DNA of 44,164 nucleotides, taken from Chloroflexota bacterium. GTDB lineage: Bacteria; Chloroflexota; UBA11872. Positions within the stretch are counted from its first letter, which is position 1. Every line of letters begins with the position of its first letter. Positions 33,553-44,164 of this stretch are shown here, piece after piece. Both the position numbers and the translations under genes were made by a program. The DNA lies in NCBI GenBank assembly GCA_011523785.1, contig WTFW01000057.1:1-44164 (forward strand), given 5' to 3'. The notes under the pieces are model-generated. The model had not been told where the DNA came from. It saw nothing but the letters and a program-made list of their open reading frames with translations, and searched no databases.

Positions 33553-34599
33553 GTGCAGCTTGCCATTATCGGGTACGGTCAGACTGGCCGTGCGCACGCG
33601 CTGACGCTTCAGACGCTGTCTGGCGTATCCGTGAGTTGCGTCGTCGACGTCAACCTCCGGCGAGCCAAAGAAGGCGCTCGTGCGTTAGGCGCCTCGCTTT
33701 GGACCGACGACGCCAGCTTGGTCATGCGACGTCCCGACGTGGATGCCGTCATCGTCGCAACGCCTCACGCCAGCCACGCGGTGTTGGCGCACCAGGCGCT
33801 GGAGCGCGGACTGCCTGTCTTCCTGGAGCCTCCACTGGCCCTCCGCTTTCCCGACGCCCTGCGGCTTCTGGCGCATGCACGCGCCACCGAGACCCTGGTT
33901 GCCCTCAACTTCTGGAGGCGCGACGCGCCCGGCGTACGGATGGTCCACGACCGTATCCCGAGACCGACGTTAGTCCAGATTGAGGCCGTCGTTGATCCCC
34001 TGCATGGCTCGTGGATGGGCACGGCCGAACATGGCGGGCTGCTGGCGCTCATCGGCAGTCATACGTTGGATTTGGCCTGTTATCTCATGCGCTCCCGGCC
34101 ATGCTTCGTGCATGCGCTGGGCGGTCGACACGCGCGCCGCGCCGCCTTCGCCGATACGGTCTGTGCGGGCATTCGCTTTGCAAATGGAGGGCTGGCTCGC
34201 CTGATCGTCGGCGAATATGGCCGCGCTCCCAGTGACTCCGGGTGGCGCATCTGGGCAACGGACGGTGTCGTATCCGCCACCACGCACGGTGACTTGCTCG
34301 GCGGCGCGTCGCACACAGCCGGCCATTCCAGCCGGCTCGTGCCCGAATCTGGCCTCGACGCCATCGCTCCGCAGGACAAGAGCCTGCGCGCGTTCGTGAA
34401 TGCGGTCGCCGGCCATGGCAAGCCGCTGGCCACGGTGGAAGATGGCGCCCGCGCCGTTCAGTTGGCCGACGCCATATACGAAGCGATGAGCGCCCGTCGC
34501 AGGATCGAGCTCGAGGAGATTCCCCTACATCCCGCCGTCGGACCGGTCTACGCTGATGATTCCGTCGCGTACCGCCGTGACCACGGCTTCCGTGCGTGA
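33553..34599 (+). CDS. Gfo/Idh/MocA-like protein lacking the catalytic lysine
   Basis: A 348-residue protein with an N-terminal Rossmann domain ('LAIIGYGQTGRAHALTLQTL', 'VDAVIVATPHASHAVLAHQAL') and a C-terminal alpha/beta substrate domain. In Gfo/Idh enzymes the E-K-P motif supplies the catalytic lysine; here it reads L-E-P-P-L-A. The His-containing 'IGSHTLDLACYLM' motif is kept. The change predicts weak, altered or no dehydrogenase activity; such proteins may bind NAD(P) as partners. GTG at 33553 has GAGG seven bases upstream; the frame reaches back to 32797 only as shadow. Its last 75 bases overlap the convergent response regulator. Confidence 0.82.
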   Translation: MQLAIIGYGQTGRAHALTLQTLSGVSVSCVVDVNLRRAKEGARALGASLWTDDASLVMRRPDVDAVIVATPHASHAVLAHQALERGLPVFLEPPLALRFPDALRLLAHARATETLVALNFWRRDAPGVRMVHDRIPRPTLVQIEAVVDPLHGSWMGTAEHGGLLALIGSHTLDLACYLMRSRPCFVHALGGRHARRAAFADTVCAGIRFANGGLARLIVGEYGRAPSDSGWRIWATDGVVSATTHGDLLGGASHTAGHSSRLVPESGLDAIAPQDKSLRAFVNAVAGHGKPLATVEDGARAVQLADAIYEAMSARRRIELEEIPLHPAVGPVYADDSVAYRRDHGFRA

Positions 34600-35181
34600 G
34601 CGAACCCTCAGCTTGCCGTAGACGCTGCTGAGGTGAGCTTCAACCGTCTTGGCTGAAACGCCCAACGAGACCGCCGCCTCGCGATTGGAGGCGCCCTCGG
34701 CTACCAGCCGCAATACATCCAGCTCCCGCATCGTCAGCGGCTCCGAAACTGACCGTCCGCCGCCGGTCTCCGGCGCGGCCTCCGGCAGTTCGTGAAAGAC
34801 GGTTTCACCGGCATGGACGAGGCGTACGGCGTCGGCAAGGCCTGCCGTATCGAGGTTTTTCAGGACGTAGCCCGCCACGCCTGCCGTGCGCATGGATTGA
34901 ACGTAGTCCCCTTGGCCGTAAGCCGACACCACCAGGATCCGGGTCGCGGGCGCAATGTGGGCCAGGCGACGGGCCAGCGCCGGTCCGCCGCCGGGAATCC
35001 GGAAGTCCAGGAGGCACACGTCCGGCGAATGGCGGCGGCACGCCCGCTCCGCCGCCGCCGCGTCGCCGGCGGTACCCACCACCTCGACATCGGGGACATC
35101 CGCCAGAATCGCGGCGGTCCCCTCGCGCACCATGGCGTGATCGTCGACGAGCAGCACGCGGATCGGGCGACTGGCGCTCAC
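34525..35181 (-). CDS. NarL/FixJ-type response regulator
   Basis: A 218-residue two-component regulator: receiver domain (1-120; Asp13-Asp14, phosphoacceptor Asp59 in 'LLDFRIPGG', Lys in 'VLKNLD') and LuxR-type helix-turn-helix (about 150-210, 'LRLVAEGASNREAAVSLGVSAKTVEAHLSSVYGKL'). GTG at 35181 overlaps the kinase stop as GTGA, so the pair is translated together. The final 24 residues lie in an overlap with the convergent oxidoreductase gene, including part of the last DNA-binding helix, so both proteins constrain the same DNA. The regulated genes are unknown. Confidence 0.93.
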   Translation of the reverse strand: MSASRPIRVLLVDDHAMVREGTAAILADVPDVEVVGTAGDAAAAERACRRHSPDVCLLDFRIPGGGPALARRLAHIAPATRILVVSAYGQGDYVQSMRTAGVAGYVLKNLDTAGLADAVRLVHAGETVFHELPEAAPETGGGRSVSEPLTMRELDVLRLVAEGASNREAAVSLGVSAKTVEAHLSSVYGKLRVRSRTEAVVTAVRDGIISVDRSDGGM

Positions 35182-37586
35182 GTGCGCGCGACTTCCGCCG
35201 GATGCAGCGGCGCTTCAACCGTCAGCACCGTTGGCCCTCCGATTCGGGACGCCACGTCCACGCGACCGCCAAGGCGGCTGAATCGTTCCCGGAGGCCCGC
35301 CAGTCCCAGGTGACCGGTCGCCGCGAACGCGGCCAGGTCCGCCGTCGCGGCAAAGCCCCGGCCATCGTCGTGGACGGATAGCCGAATGGCATCGGCCGCG
35401 CACGTCATGCGAATCCGTACCCGCGACGCCTGTGAGTGCCGGAGCGCATTGTTCAGCGCCTCCTGGGCCGCGCGGTAGATGTTCGTCTCCACGTCGGCGT
35501 CAGGTCGCTGCGCGTCCGGCGTCCCGTCAATCTGCAGGTCAATCGTGAACGGCGCCGCTCGACCCGCCTCGTCCACCAGCCACCGCAACGCCGCGTCAAG
35601 CCCCAGGTCGTCAAGCACCGGTGGACGCAGTCGTTCGCAGATTTCCCGCAAGTCGCCTGCGGCCGTGTCCACCAATTGCAGCAACGCCTCGCGGCTGCGA
35701 TACGGCCCCGGCGCGGCCGAGCGCAACGCGCGTTGCAGCAGCACCAGCTTCTGCAGCGGCTCGTCATGCAAGTCGCGTGAAATGCGTTGCCGCTCGGCCT
35801 CCAACATACCGTTGACCTGGTCGTACAGATCGCTCAGCGTCTGTTGGCTCTCCTGCAGGTGCTGCGTGGTCTCGTCCAGTTCCCGCAAACGGTCCTGCAG
35901 CTGCCCCCACAGATCCACCCGCACCATGAAGCTGGCCAGCTGACTGGCCAGCGCGTCCAGCAAGTCGGCATCGGCCTGGCTCAGACCAAACGACTCTTCG
36001 CGGATCGAGGCGACCACATAGGCCGCCACCGACTCGCCGATCTTGCACGGCACGACAACGGCGGCAATCTCCGAGCGTCCCCCGCCCCCCGCCGCGATGA
36101 CGGCCGAGCGCACCTGCGCGTCGTCGGGCGTCGGCGCCAGGCTGTTGAACGCGATGGCCGCAAGATCGTGCGGCGGCGCCGCGCGAGTTACGGCAATCCA
36201 GTCGAGTCCAATGGCACGTCGCACCGGAGCCAGCACGGATCCGGCCAACTGTTCCACGGACGTCGTCGATGCCAACGCCACGCTGGCCGTCCGCATCACG
36301 CGCTGCGTGTCATAGCTGTCCTGGTACACCCAACCCGACAACACTCGAAGAACCAGCCAGCGGGCAAAGGGCGCCGTCACACCGATGCCAACCAGCGCCG
36401 CCGCCAACGTCCACACCACCGGCAGCGCCCCGGCGCGGTCCGTCAGGTATCGACCGATCACGCCCACCAGCAGCGCATAAAACGTAAAGAGCAGAATCCA
36501 CGCCGCGCCGTGCAGAAAGAGGGTTCGCAGCACCCGCTGAGACCGAATGCGCCAGGTAGGCACCGCCACGTGAACGACGCCCAGCGCGGTGGCCGCGATG
36601 GCCAGCAGGGAGACCGAATACGGAAGAATCTCGGCGCCGCTCACGACCGCCGGCACCAGCGAAAGCGCGGTCGGCGGCAGTGCGGCGGTCAGGAACGTCG
36701 CCAGCAATACCCGGGCCACCCGCCGGTCACGGGGAAACGTGATATCCACCAGCGTGACCAGGCACTTGGCCAAGAGCCCGGTCAGGCCCAGGGCCGGAAG
36801 AATCGCCACCGTCACCCAGGCTGCGTTGTATAGATCTGGCCGGCCCTGGTAAGACGCCACCAGCACGGCGATCGGTCCGGCCAGCGCGCTAACCGCCAAC
36901 GCCGGAACGTACGGGACGATGAACGCCGGTCCACGGATGGGACAGACGGCCGCAAACCACAGCAACGCGACGCCCGTCGCGCCCGTCGCCGCGAAGACCA
37001 GCAGCGTCAGCAAGCCATCGGCGTCCGGTGCCACGGACCCAAGCGAAAGGGCGACGGCCACGCCAAACATCGCGGCGGTCGCCGACCCCAGCACCCGACG
37101 CCGTCCGTAAAGGGCGACTACCGCGCCACCGGCGGCGAAGACTGTTGCAAGCACCAACGTGGTCGCTCGCATGGCCGGATCCTGACCAGGGATCGGAATC
37201 GCGGCGCCAGTCCCTGGATCGGCAACCGCCCCTGCGCCGAGCTCGGCGCTTAGCTCAACTGGACGTCCCGCTGGTTCTTCCGGGGCTCCACCCAAGGCAA
37301 CGACCTCGCCGGCGCTTAATCCCGCGCGCCAGGCCGGCCCGCCCTGCGTCACGCTCTCGATCAGCCACTGCCCCCGCTCAGCGGGTACGACCGTCGCCCC
37401 GTGCTCGAACGGCTGCATCGCAACCGTTGTGGCCAGTAGGAGTGCCGCGACCCACAGCGTCAGACCCAGCGCAAGGGGAACGGCCCGCCGCGGCCAGATT
37501 CGGGCCAGGCCCCCGCGGCGGCGATTCTCCGCGGCGAGCCACTCGCCGAGGCTCTGACGACGTGTGCGACTGGCGGGTCGAGCCAC
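35178..37586 (-). CDS. ComP/NarX-like sensor histidine kinase with PDZ-like loop and multi-helix sensor
   Basis: An 802-residue kinase. After a short basic N-terminus comes one helix (about 34-56), an extracytoplasmic segment with a PDZ-like fold ('WLIESVTQGGPAWRAGLSAGEVVALGG', about 73-100), then about seven to eight further helices (137-415). A GAF-like domain (about 425-560) precedes a coiled linker, the HisKA_3 dimer region with phosphoacceptor His607 in 'ISRDLHDEPLQ', and a HATPase domain (about 690-795; 'YRAAQEALNNALRH', 'VHDDGRGF', 'GHLGLAGLRERFSRLGG'). The helix bundle plus PDZ is reminiscent of ComP, which senses a secreted peptide. GTG at 37586. The paired response regulator follows directly with a four-base overlap. 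Confidence 0.88.
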   Translation of the reverse strand: MARPASRTRRQSLGEWLAAENRRRGGLARIWPRRAVPLALGLTLWVAALLLATTVAMQPFEHGATVVPAERGQWLIESVTQGGPAWRAGLSAGEVVALGGAPEEPAGRPVELSAELGAGAVADPGTGAAIPIPGQDPAMRATTLVLATVFAAGGAVVALYGRRRVLGSATAAMFGVAVALSLGSVAPDADGLLTLLVFAATGATGVALLWFAAVCPIRGPAFIVPYVPALAVSALAGPIAVLVASYQGRPDLYNAAWVTVAILPALGLTGLLAKCLVTLVDITFPRDRRVARVLLATFLTAALPPTALSLVPAVVSGAEILPYSVSLLAIAATALGVVHVAVPTWRIRSQRVLRTLFLHGAAWILLFTFYALLVGVIGRYLTDRAGALPVVWTLAAALVGIGVTAPFARWLVLRVLSGWVYQDSYDTQRVMRTASVALASTTSVEQLAGSVLAPVRRAIGLDWIAVTRAAPPHDLAAIAFNSLAPTPDDAQVRSAVIAAGGGGRSEIAAVVVPCKIGESVAAYVVASIREESFGLSQADADLLDALASQLASFMVRVDLWGQLQDRLRELDETTQHLQESQQTLSDLYDQVNGMLEAERQRISRDLHDEPLQKLVLLQRALRSAAPGPYRSREALLQLVDTAAGDLREICERLRPPVLDDLGLDAALRWLVDEAGRAAPFTIDLQIDGTPDAQRPDADVETNIYRAAQEALNNALRHSQASRVRIRMTCAADAIRLSVHDDGRGFAATADLAAFAATGHLGLAGLRERFSRLGGRVDVASRIGGPTVLTVEAPLHPAEVART

Positions 37587-37696
37587 TGGATTGCCCCCTG
37601 GCAGCGGGCGCTCCCAGCATACGCCCGCACCCGCCGCCTACGTCGCTACGACCGGAACCTCAGCCAACCGCAGGCGATTGGACCCAATGGTCCTCG

Positions 37697-38533
37697 CTAG
37701 ACGGCCACCGTCTCCATCTCAGCCGGAGCCGCGTCGCCGCCGGCAAAACCGCAGAACTCCTCATAGTCGATCAGTTCCGTGATCGTCGGGGCCTCCCCGC
37801 AGACCGGGCACTCGGGATCACGCCGCAGCTTCAATTCACGGAACTCCATTTCCATGGCATCGAGCAGCAGCAAACGTCCGGTCAGTGACGTGCCATTGCC
37901 CACGATGAGTTTCAGCACCTCGTTCGCTTGAATCAGCCCGATCAGGCCCGGCAGTACGCCCAGCACACCCGCCTCGGCACAACTCGGCGCCATTTCCGGC
38001 GGCGGCGGCGTCGGGTACAGACAGCGGTAGCAACCCGTGCCTGGCTCGAACACGGTCGCCATGCCCTCGAAGCGCATCACGCTCCCATCCACCAGCGGCT
38101 TACCGAGGAAGTAGGCGGCGTCGTTCGCCAGATACCGCGTGGGGAAGTTGTCGCAGCCGTTCACCACGATGTCGTACGGCTCGAGGATCTCCAGCGCGTT
38201 ATCCGAGGTCAGCGGCTCGTCGTGGCGCACAACCGTCACGTCCGGGTTCAGGCCCGTCAGCGTCGCTTCCGCTGACGCGGTCTTCGGCATCCCGACCCGA
38301 TCGTCGCGGTGCAGAATCTGTCGTTGCAGGTTCGAACGGTCGACGGTGTCGAAATCCACCACGCCCAGCGTGCCCACCCCGGCGGCGGCCAGGTAATAGA
38401 GCACGGGAGAGCCAAGCCCGCCCGCGCCTATCGCCAGCACGCTGGCGTTCAGAATCTTCGCCTGCCCCGCCGCCCCAACCTCGGGCAGCAACATGTGGCG
38501 GCTGTAGCGTTGAACTTGCTCAACGGTGAACAC
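37697..38533 (-). CDS. MoeB/ThiF/HesA-family E1-like adenylyltransferase
   Basis: A 278-residue enzyme that adenylates the C-terminal Gly-Gly of a ubiquitin-like sulfur carrier (MoaD, ThiS or similar). It opens with 'RYSRHMLLPEVGAAGQAKI', has the ATP loop 'VLAIGAGGLGSPVLYYLAAAGVG', 'DFDTVDRSNLQRQ', 'NGCDNFPTRYLAND' and two Cys pairs, 'CYRCLYP' and 'CPVCGEAP', that bind structural zinc. It lies 30 bases downstream of a rhodanese-domain gene, reminiscent of MoeB-rhodanese fusions (MOCS3/Uba4) split into two genes. No MoaD/ThiS-like carrier is in the window, so the pathway (molybdopterin, thiamin or tRNA thiolation, cysteine) is undecided. Confidence 0.9.
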   Translation of the reverse strand: MFTVEQVQRYSRHMLLPEVGAAGQAKILNASVLAIGAGGLGSPVLYYLAAAGVGTLGVVDFDTVDRSNLQRQILHRDDRVGMPKTASAEATLTGLNPDVTVVRHDEPLTSDNALEILEPYDIVVNGCDNFPTRYLANDAAYFLGKPLVDGSVMRFEGMATVFEPGTGCYRCLYPTPPPPEMAPSCAEAGVLGVLPGLIGLIQANEVLKLIVGNGTSLTGRLLLLDAMEMEFRELKLRRDPECPVCGEAPTITELIDYEEFCGFAGGDAAPAEMETVAV

Positions 38534-38563
38534 GATCAGGAGCCTTCCAGGTGATGCCGGCGC

Positions 38564-38941
38564 TTAGTGCCCGGCGGGTGGTTCCTCGGTTTCGTAGCCG
38601 GCCTCGGCCCACTCGGTCATGCCGCCGGCCATGTTGTACGCCTCGGTCACGTTCAACGCGCGGGCCATCTGCGTGGCAACCGCGCTGGTCTGCCCGACAT
38701 TGCAGATGAAGAGCAGGGGCTTCCCTGACGGGATCACCTCGGCGGGACGCGCCAGGATGTCGTCCAACGGCACGTAGTCGGCGCCTGGCATGGCCGGCGC
38801 GTGAAACTGCGTGCGGACGTCCACCACGTCCACCTCACCGTTCTCGATCATCTCCTTCGCCTTATGAATATCGACATCAAAGTCAGGCGTTCCAGGCAGA
38901 CCCATCGTTTGGCACCAATCGGCAGTTGATTCGACACTCAA
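38564..38941 (-). CDS. Single-domain rhodanese-like protein
   Basis: A 125-residue rhodanese fold, probably a sulfur donor for the downstream E1-like enzyme. 'VDVVDVRTQFHAPAMPGADYVPL' and the active loop starting at Cys80, C-N-V-G-Q-T-S, place the persulfide cysteine; the Arg common in thiosulfate sulfurtransferase loops (C-x-x-G-x-R) is Thr here, so substrate use may differ. The C-terminus 'YNMAGGMTEWAEAGYE' is typical. The TTG start at 38941 lacks a good ribosome site; ATG at 38905 is an alternative that keeps the whole domain. It leads the pair with the MoeB/ThiF-like gene, 30 bases apart. Confidence 0.88.
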   Translation of the reverse strand: MSVESTADWCQTMGLPGTPDFDVDIHKAKEMIENGEVDVVDVRTQFHAPAMPGADYVPLDDILARPAEVIPSGKPLLFICNVGQTSAVATQMARALNVTEAYNMAGGMTEWAEAGYETEEPPAGH

Positions 38942-39001
38942 GCATCGCGCCGCCAGGCGGTCAGGTCAACGCTATTGGCATCAGTCCTGCAAGTTTCGCT
39001 A

Positions 39002-39032
39002 CTGACAGCAATGCCCACCGCAACGCTATGAT
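39002..39032 (+). promoter_or_regulatory. Putative sigma-70 promoter of the Lon-like gene
   Basis: CTGACA (39002-39007, five of six to TTGACA) and TATGAT (39027-39032, five of six to TATAAT) are separated by 19 bases, slightly long. Transcription would begin near 39039, about 20 bases before the GTG. This is one of the best -35/-10 pairs in the window. Confidence 0.5.
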
Positions 39033-39059
39033 CGGTCACGCCCTCGTCCCGACATTCCT

Positions 39060-40661
39060 GTGAACACCACCGAACTCGCGTCCCGCCTTGCAGAGTCATC
39101 AGCCCCTGAAGACGTCGCCGCCGTACTGCGTCGGCAGCTCGACAGCTTGGACGGCAGCATTGCTGGCGAAGATCGCTTGGATCGCGCGCTGAATCTGCCC
39201 TGGACGGCATCCAGCATCGCTCGACCGCAATTCGCTGAGCTTCATTCACGGCTGATGGACGAGCTGTTCGTCACCGATGAGGTTGCCGACCTCATTTGTG
39301 ACCACCTGGTCGTACGTGAGCACCAGCTCACCTCGGCGCCCGACGCGTCCGGGCCCCGAGCCCTGCTGTGTCTGGTCGGCCCCCCGGGGGTTGGGAAGTC
39401 ACATATTGCCCAGGAGATTGCGGAGCAACTCGACCTGCCGCTGGCAACGATCCGCTTGGACCGTTTGCGTTCCCCCGACGAGCTATTTGGAAATGAGCAG
39501 GCCCCAGGCGAGATCATGGGAGCGGTCGAGCGGCTGGGCCAGAGCGAGATCGTCCTGCTGCTCGAGGAGATCGACGCCATCGGTGGCGGCTGGCCCGCGG
39601 CTTCGACCCCGGGCAAAGCAATCAGTGACCGCTGGGCCGCGGCCCGCGCCGCGCTCTTGGCTGCCCTCACGGACGCCGCCGCGCGCCGCACGTTCCACGA
39701 CCGATTTTTCGACGTCCCGTTCGACTTATCCCGAGTCCTCGTGATCACGACGGCGCGCTGGCTGCCGGACATTCCACCGTTGGAGCGGGGGCGTCTGGAC
39801 GTTGTGGAACTCGCCGGCTACGTGGACGATGACAAGGTCGCGATCGCGCGTGACTCCTTGGCGCCCGCCATGCTGCGCGAATACAACGTCGCGGCCGATG
39901 ACGTTGAGATTGAGGACGACGCGTTGTCAGCCCTGGTGCGCAGCTATACGGCCGAGCCCGGCGTCGACGAACTCGACGGCCTCATTCGCAAGGTCGTTCG
40001 TCGCGCGCTGACTCGCCGCGCGTTACGTGGCGAAACCGATCCGGTGTTGGTCGCCATTGAAGACCTGGGAGCCACCGTCGGCCGTCCTACGCGGCTCGGC
40101 TTGCATCGCCGGCGCCGTGAAGTCCCAGGCATGACGGCGGGGGCGGTCGTCCGCCGCAGCGGCGGGGTGCTCGGCCAGATCGAAGCCGTGCAAATGCCCG
40201 GCGCCGGGCGGATTCGAATCCTGGACACGGCAGGCGCGGATCTGACCGGCCGCTACGCCATCGTGCCCTCCTACGTCCGGTCGCGGCTTTCGGACCTCGG
40301 CGTATCCGCACGCTCGCTCGAAGAGTTCGACACCGACCTGCTCGTTCCCGCCAGTGATTTGCCGGGCGACGAAGGCTCCCTGGCCATCGCGGCAGCCATC
40401 GCCATGGTGTCGCTCATGCGGGACCGCGCCGCGGACAGGGAATTCCTGGCAATCGGCGGCATGACGGCCCATGGACACGTCCGTCGCGCTCAAGGCGTCC
40501 AGGCCAAGATCCTGGCGGCGCATCGCGGAGGCATACGCCGGATCGTCTTGCCGCGCCAGAACGAGCACGACCTCGACAGCATTCCCTCCCAGCTGCACGA
40601 CGCCATTACCTTCATCCCCATAGACGACGTCGGCCAGGGCATCAACGTCGCCCTCCGCTAG
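39060..40661 (+). CDS. Short divergent Lon-like AAA+ protease
   Basis: A 533-residue protein: a helical N-terminus (1-90), an AAA+ module with Walker A 'GPPGVGKS' (107-114), 'LLLEEIDAIGGG' as Walker B and sensor regions, then a protease domain. The N-terminal substrate-recognition (LAN) domain of Lon (780 residues) is absent. Aligned with the Lon active site, Ser440 (in D-E-G-S) corresponds to the catalytic serine and Lys483 (in V-Q-A-K), 43 residues later, to its lysine: exactly the E. coli spacing. The surrounding consensus (GPSAG, GEITLRG, GGLKEK) is largely lost, though 'AAHRGGI' follows the Lys. GTG at 39060 has no clear ribosome site. An active but narrowly specific protease is likely. 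Confidence 0.85.
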   Translation: MNTTELASRLAESSAPEDVAAVLRRQLDSLDGSIAGEDRLDRALNLPWTASSIARPQFAELHSRLMDELFVTDEVADLICDHLVVREHQLTSAPDASGPRALLCLVGPPGVGKSHIAQEIAEQLDLPLATIRLDRLRSPDELFGNEQAPGEIMGAVERLGQSEIVLLLEEIDAIGGGWPAASTPGKAISDRWAAARAALLAALTDAAARRTFHDRFFDVPFDLSRVLVITTARWLPDIPPLERGRLDVVELAGYVDDDKVAIARDSLAPAMLREYNVAADDVEIEDDALSALVRSYTAEPGVDELDGLIRKVVRRALTRRALRGETDPVLVAIEDLGATVGRPTRLGLHRRRREVPGMTAGAVVRRSGGVLGQIEAVQMPGAGRIRILDTAGADLTGRYAIVPSYVRSRLSDLGVSARSLEEFDTDLLVPASDLPGDEGSLAIAAAIAMVSLMRDRAADREFLAIGGMTAHGHVRRAQGVQAKILAAHRGGIRRIVLPRQNEHDLDSIPSQLHDAITFIPIDDVGQGINVALR

Positions 40662-40672
40662 GGCCTGAACGC

Positions 40673-43702
<3,030 letters not shown>

Positions 43703-43706
<4 letters not shown>

Positions 43707-44164
43707 CCACCGCCTACTTCGACTGCCAGGCCGGCGCCAGCGGCAACATGATCCTCGGCGCGCTGCTCGACGCCGGCCTCGACAAATCCCGCCTCCTCGC
43801 CGAACTCCGCAAGCTGGACCTGCCCCCCTGGGAACTCCGCGACGAACGCGTCCAACGCGGCCTCATCCAGGCCCGCCTCGTCGACTTCGACATCCAGGAC
43901 CGCGGCGGCCACCACCACCACCCCTACACCGACATCGATGCCCGCATCGCCGCCGCCGAACTCACGCCTCAGGTCACAGATCAAGCCCGCCAGATCTTCC
44001 GCCGCCTCGCCGAAGCCGAAGCCCACGTCCACGGCACCCCCGTCGAAGAAGTCGAGTTCCACGAAGTCGGCGCCGCCGACTCCGTCCTCGATGTCGTCGG
44101 CGCCGTCGTCGGCTTCCACCTGCTTGGCATCGACCGCGTCGTCGTATCCCCCATAAACACCGGC
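43703..44164 (+). CDS. larC: Nickel insertion protein LarC (3' end outside the window)
   Basis: First 154 residues of LarC, the CTP-dependent nickel cyclometallase that inserts Ni into the pincer cofactor. 'YFDCQAGASGNMILGALLDAG' matches the N-terminal LarC motif (usually D-C-x-x-G-x-S-G-D-M; here Asn replaces Asp), a His-rich segment (four consecutive His near residues 75-78) is probably for nickel handling, and 'VEFHEVGAADSVLDVVGAV' is the diagnostic later motif. ATG at 43703 overlaps the larB stop as ATGA, giving tight coupling with eno and larB. The frame runs off the end of the window. Confidence 0.9.

Noticed and set aside
38938-39249. 103-residue minus-strand ORF with 'WCSQECRDEG'
   Set aside because: Overlaps the first 190 bases of the Lon-like gene antisense, is Arg-rich and without a ribosome site. 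The cysteine pattern recalls small zinc fingers but is not enough to support a gene.

Overview
The window is 44 kb of GC-rich, gene-dense bacterial chromosome. No stretch of more than about 220 bases lacks a gene. I see no rRNA, tRNA, CRISPR array, insertion sequence or phage gene. The mix of genes (LCP wall protein, ComP-like kinase, YesL and CUT1-type ABC ATPase, bifunctional aldolase/SDR, nickel-pincer cofactor genes, short Lon-like protease) fits a Chloroflexota-like or similar high-GC heterotroph. That placement is inference; no marker here settles it.

Layout. 1-1.5 kb: 3' end of a Gfo/Idh/MocA oxidoreductase and a DMT transporter (+). 1.5-4.9 kb: proB-proA and a ComEC-type metallo-beta-lactamase protein (-). 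5.0-8.2 kb: an EF-G-like GTPase and an M42 aminopeptidase (+). 8.2-12.5 kb: YhaO/YhaN-type nuclease-ATPase pair (-). 12.6-15.0 kb: gamma-glutamyltransferase and a Crp/Fnr regulator (-). 15.2-20.9 kb: the nusA-ylxR-infB-rbfA-truB-ribF translation operon (-). 21.1-23.1 kb: sugar-type ABC ATPase and YesL-like membrane protein (-). 23.2-27.7 kb: galU, GHMP sugar kinase, xylulokinase and a homocysteine methyltransferase in tight overlap (-). 27.8-28.4 kb: an anchored unknown protein (+). 28.5-31.3 kb: CinA-like protein and aldolase/SDR fusion (-). 31.4-34.6 kb: methyltransferase (+), LCP protein (-), degenerate Gfo/Idh protein (+). 34.5-37.6 kb: two-component system with a PDZ-bearing membrane kinase (-). 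37.7-38.9 kb: rhodanese and MoeB/ThiF-like E1 (-). 39.1-40.7 kb: short Lon-like protease (+). 40.7-41.5 kb: SMP-30 lactonase (-). 41.7-44.2 kb: enolase, larB and the start of larC, overlapping (+).

How the genes fit together. Several blocks are transcriptional units with 4-base stop/start overlaps: proB/proA, yhaO/yhaN, galU/GHMP/xylB, kinase/regulator, eno/larB/larC. The most unusual signals are two places in the translation operon where a good Shine-Dalgarno sequence sits in front of ATC (rbfA certainly lacks a local ATG/GTG/TTG; ylxR has a poorly spaced TTG). Next are a Lon-like enzyme that keeps its Ser-Lys dyad but little of the usual active-site motif, and a sugar-1-kinase/UTP-pyrophosphorylase/xylulokinase operon suggestive of an undescribed sugar salvage route. 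No single obviously novel multigene defence or mobile system was found.
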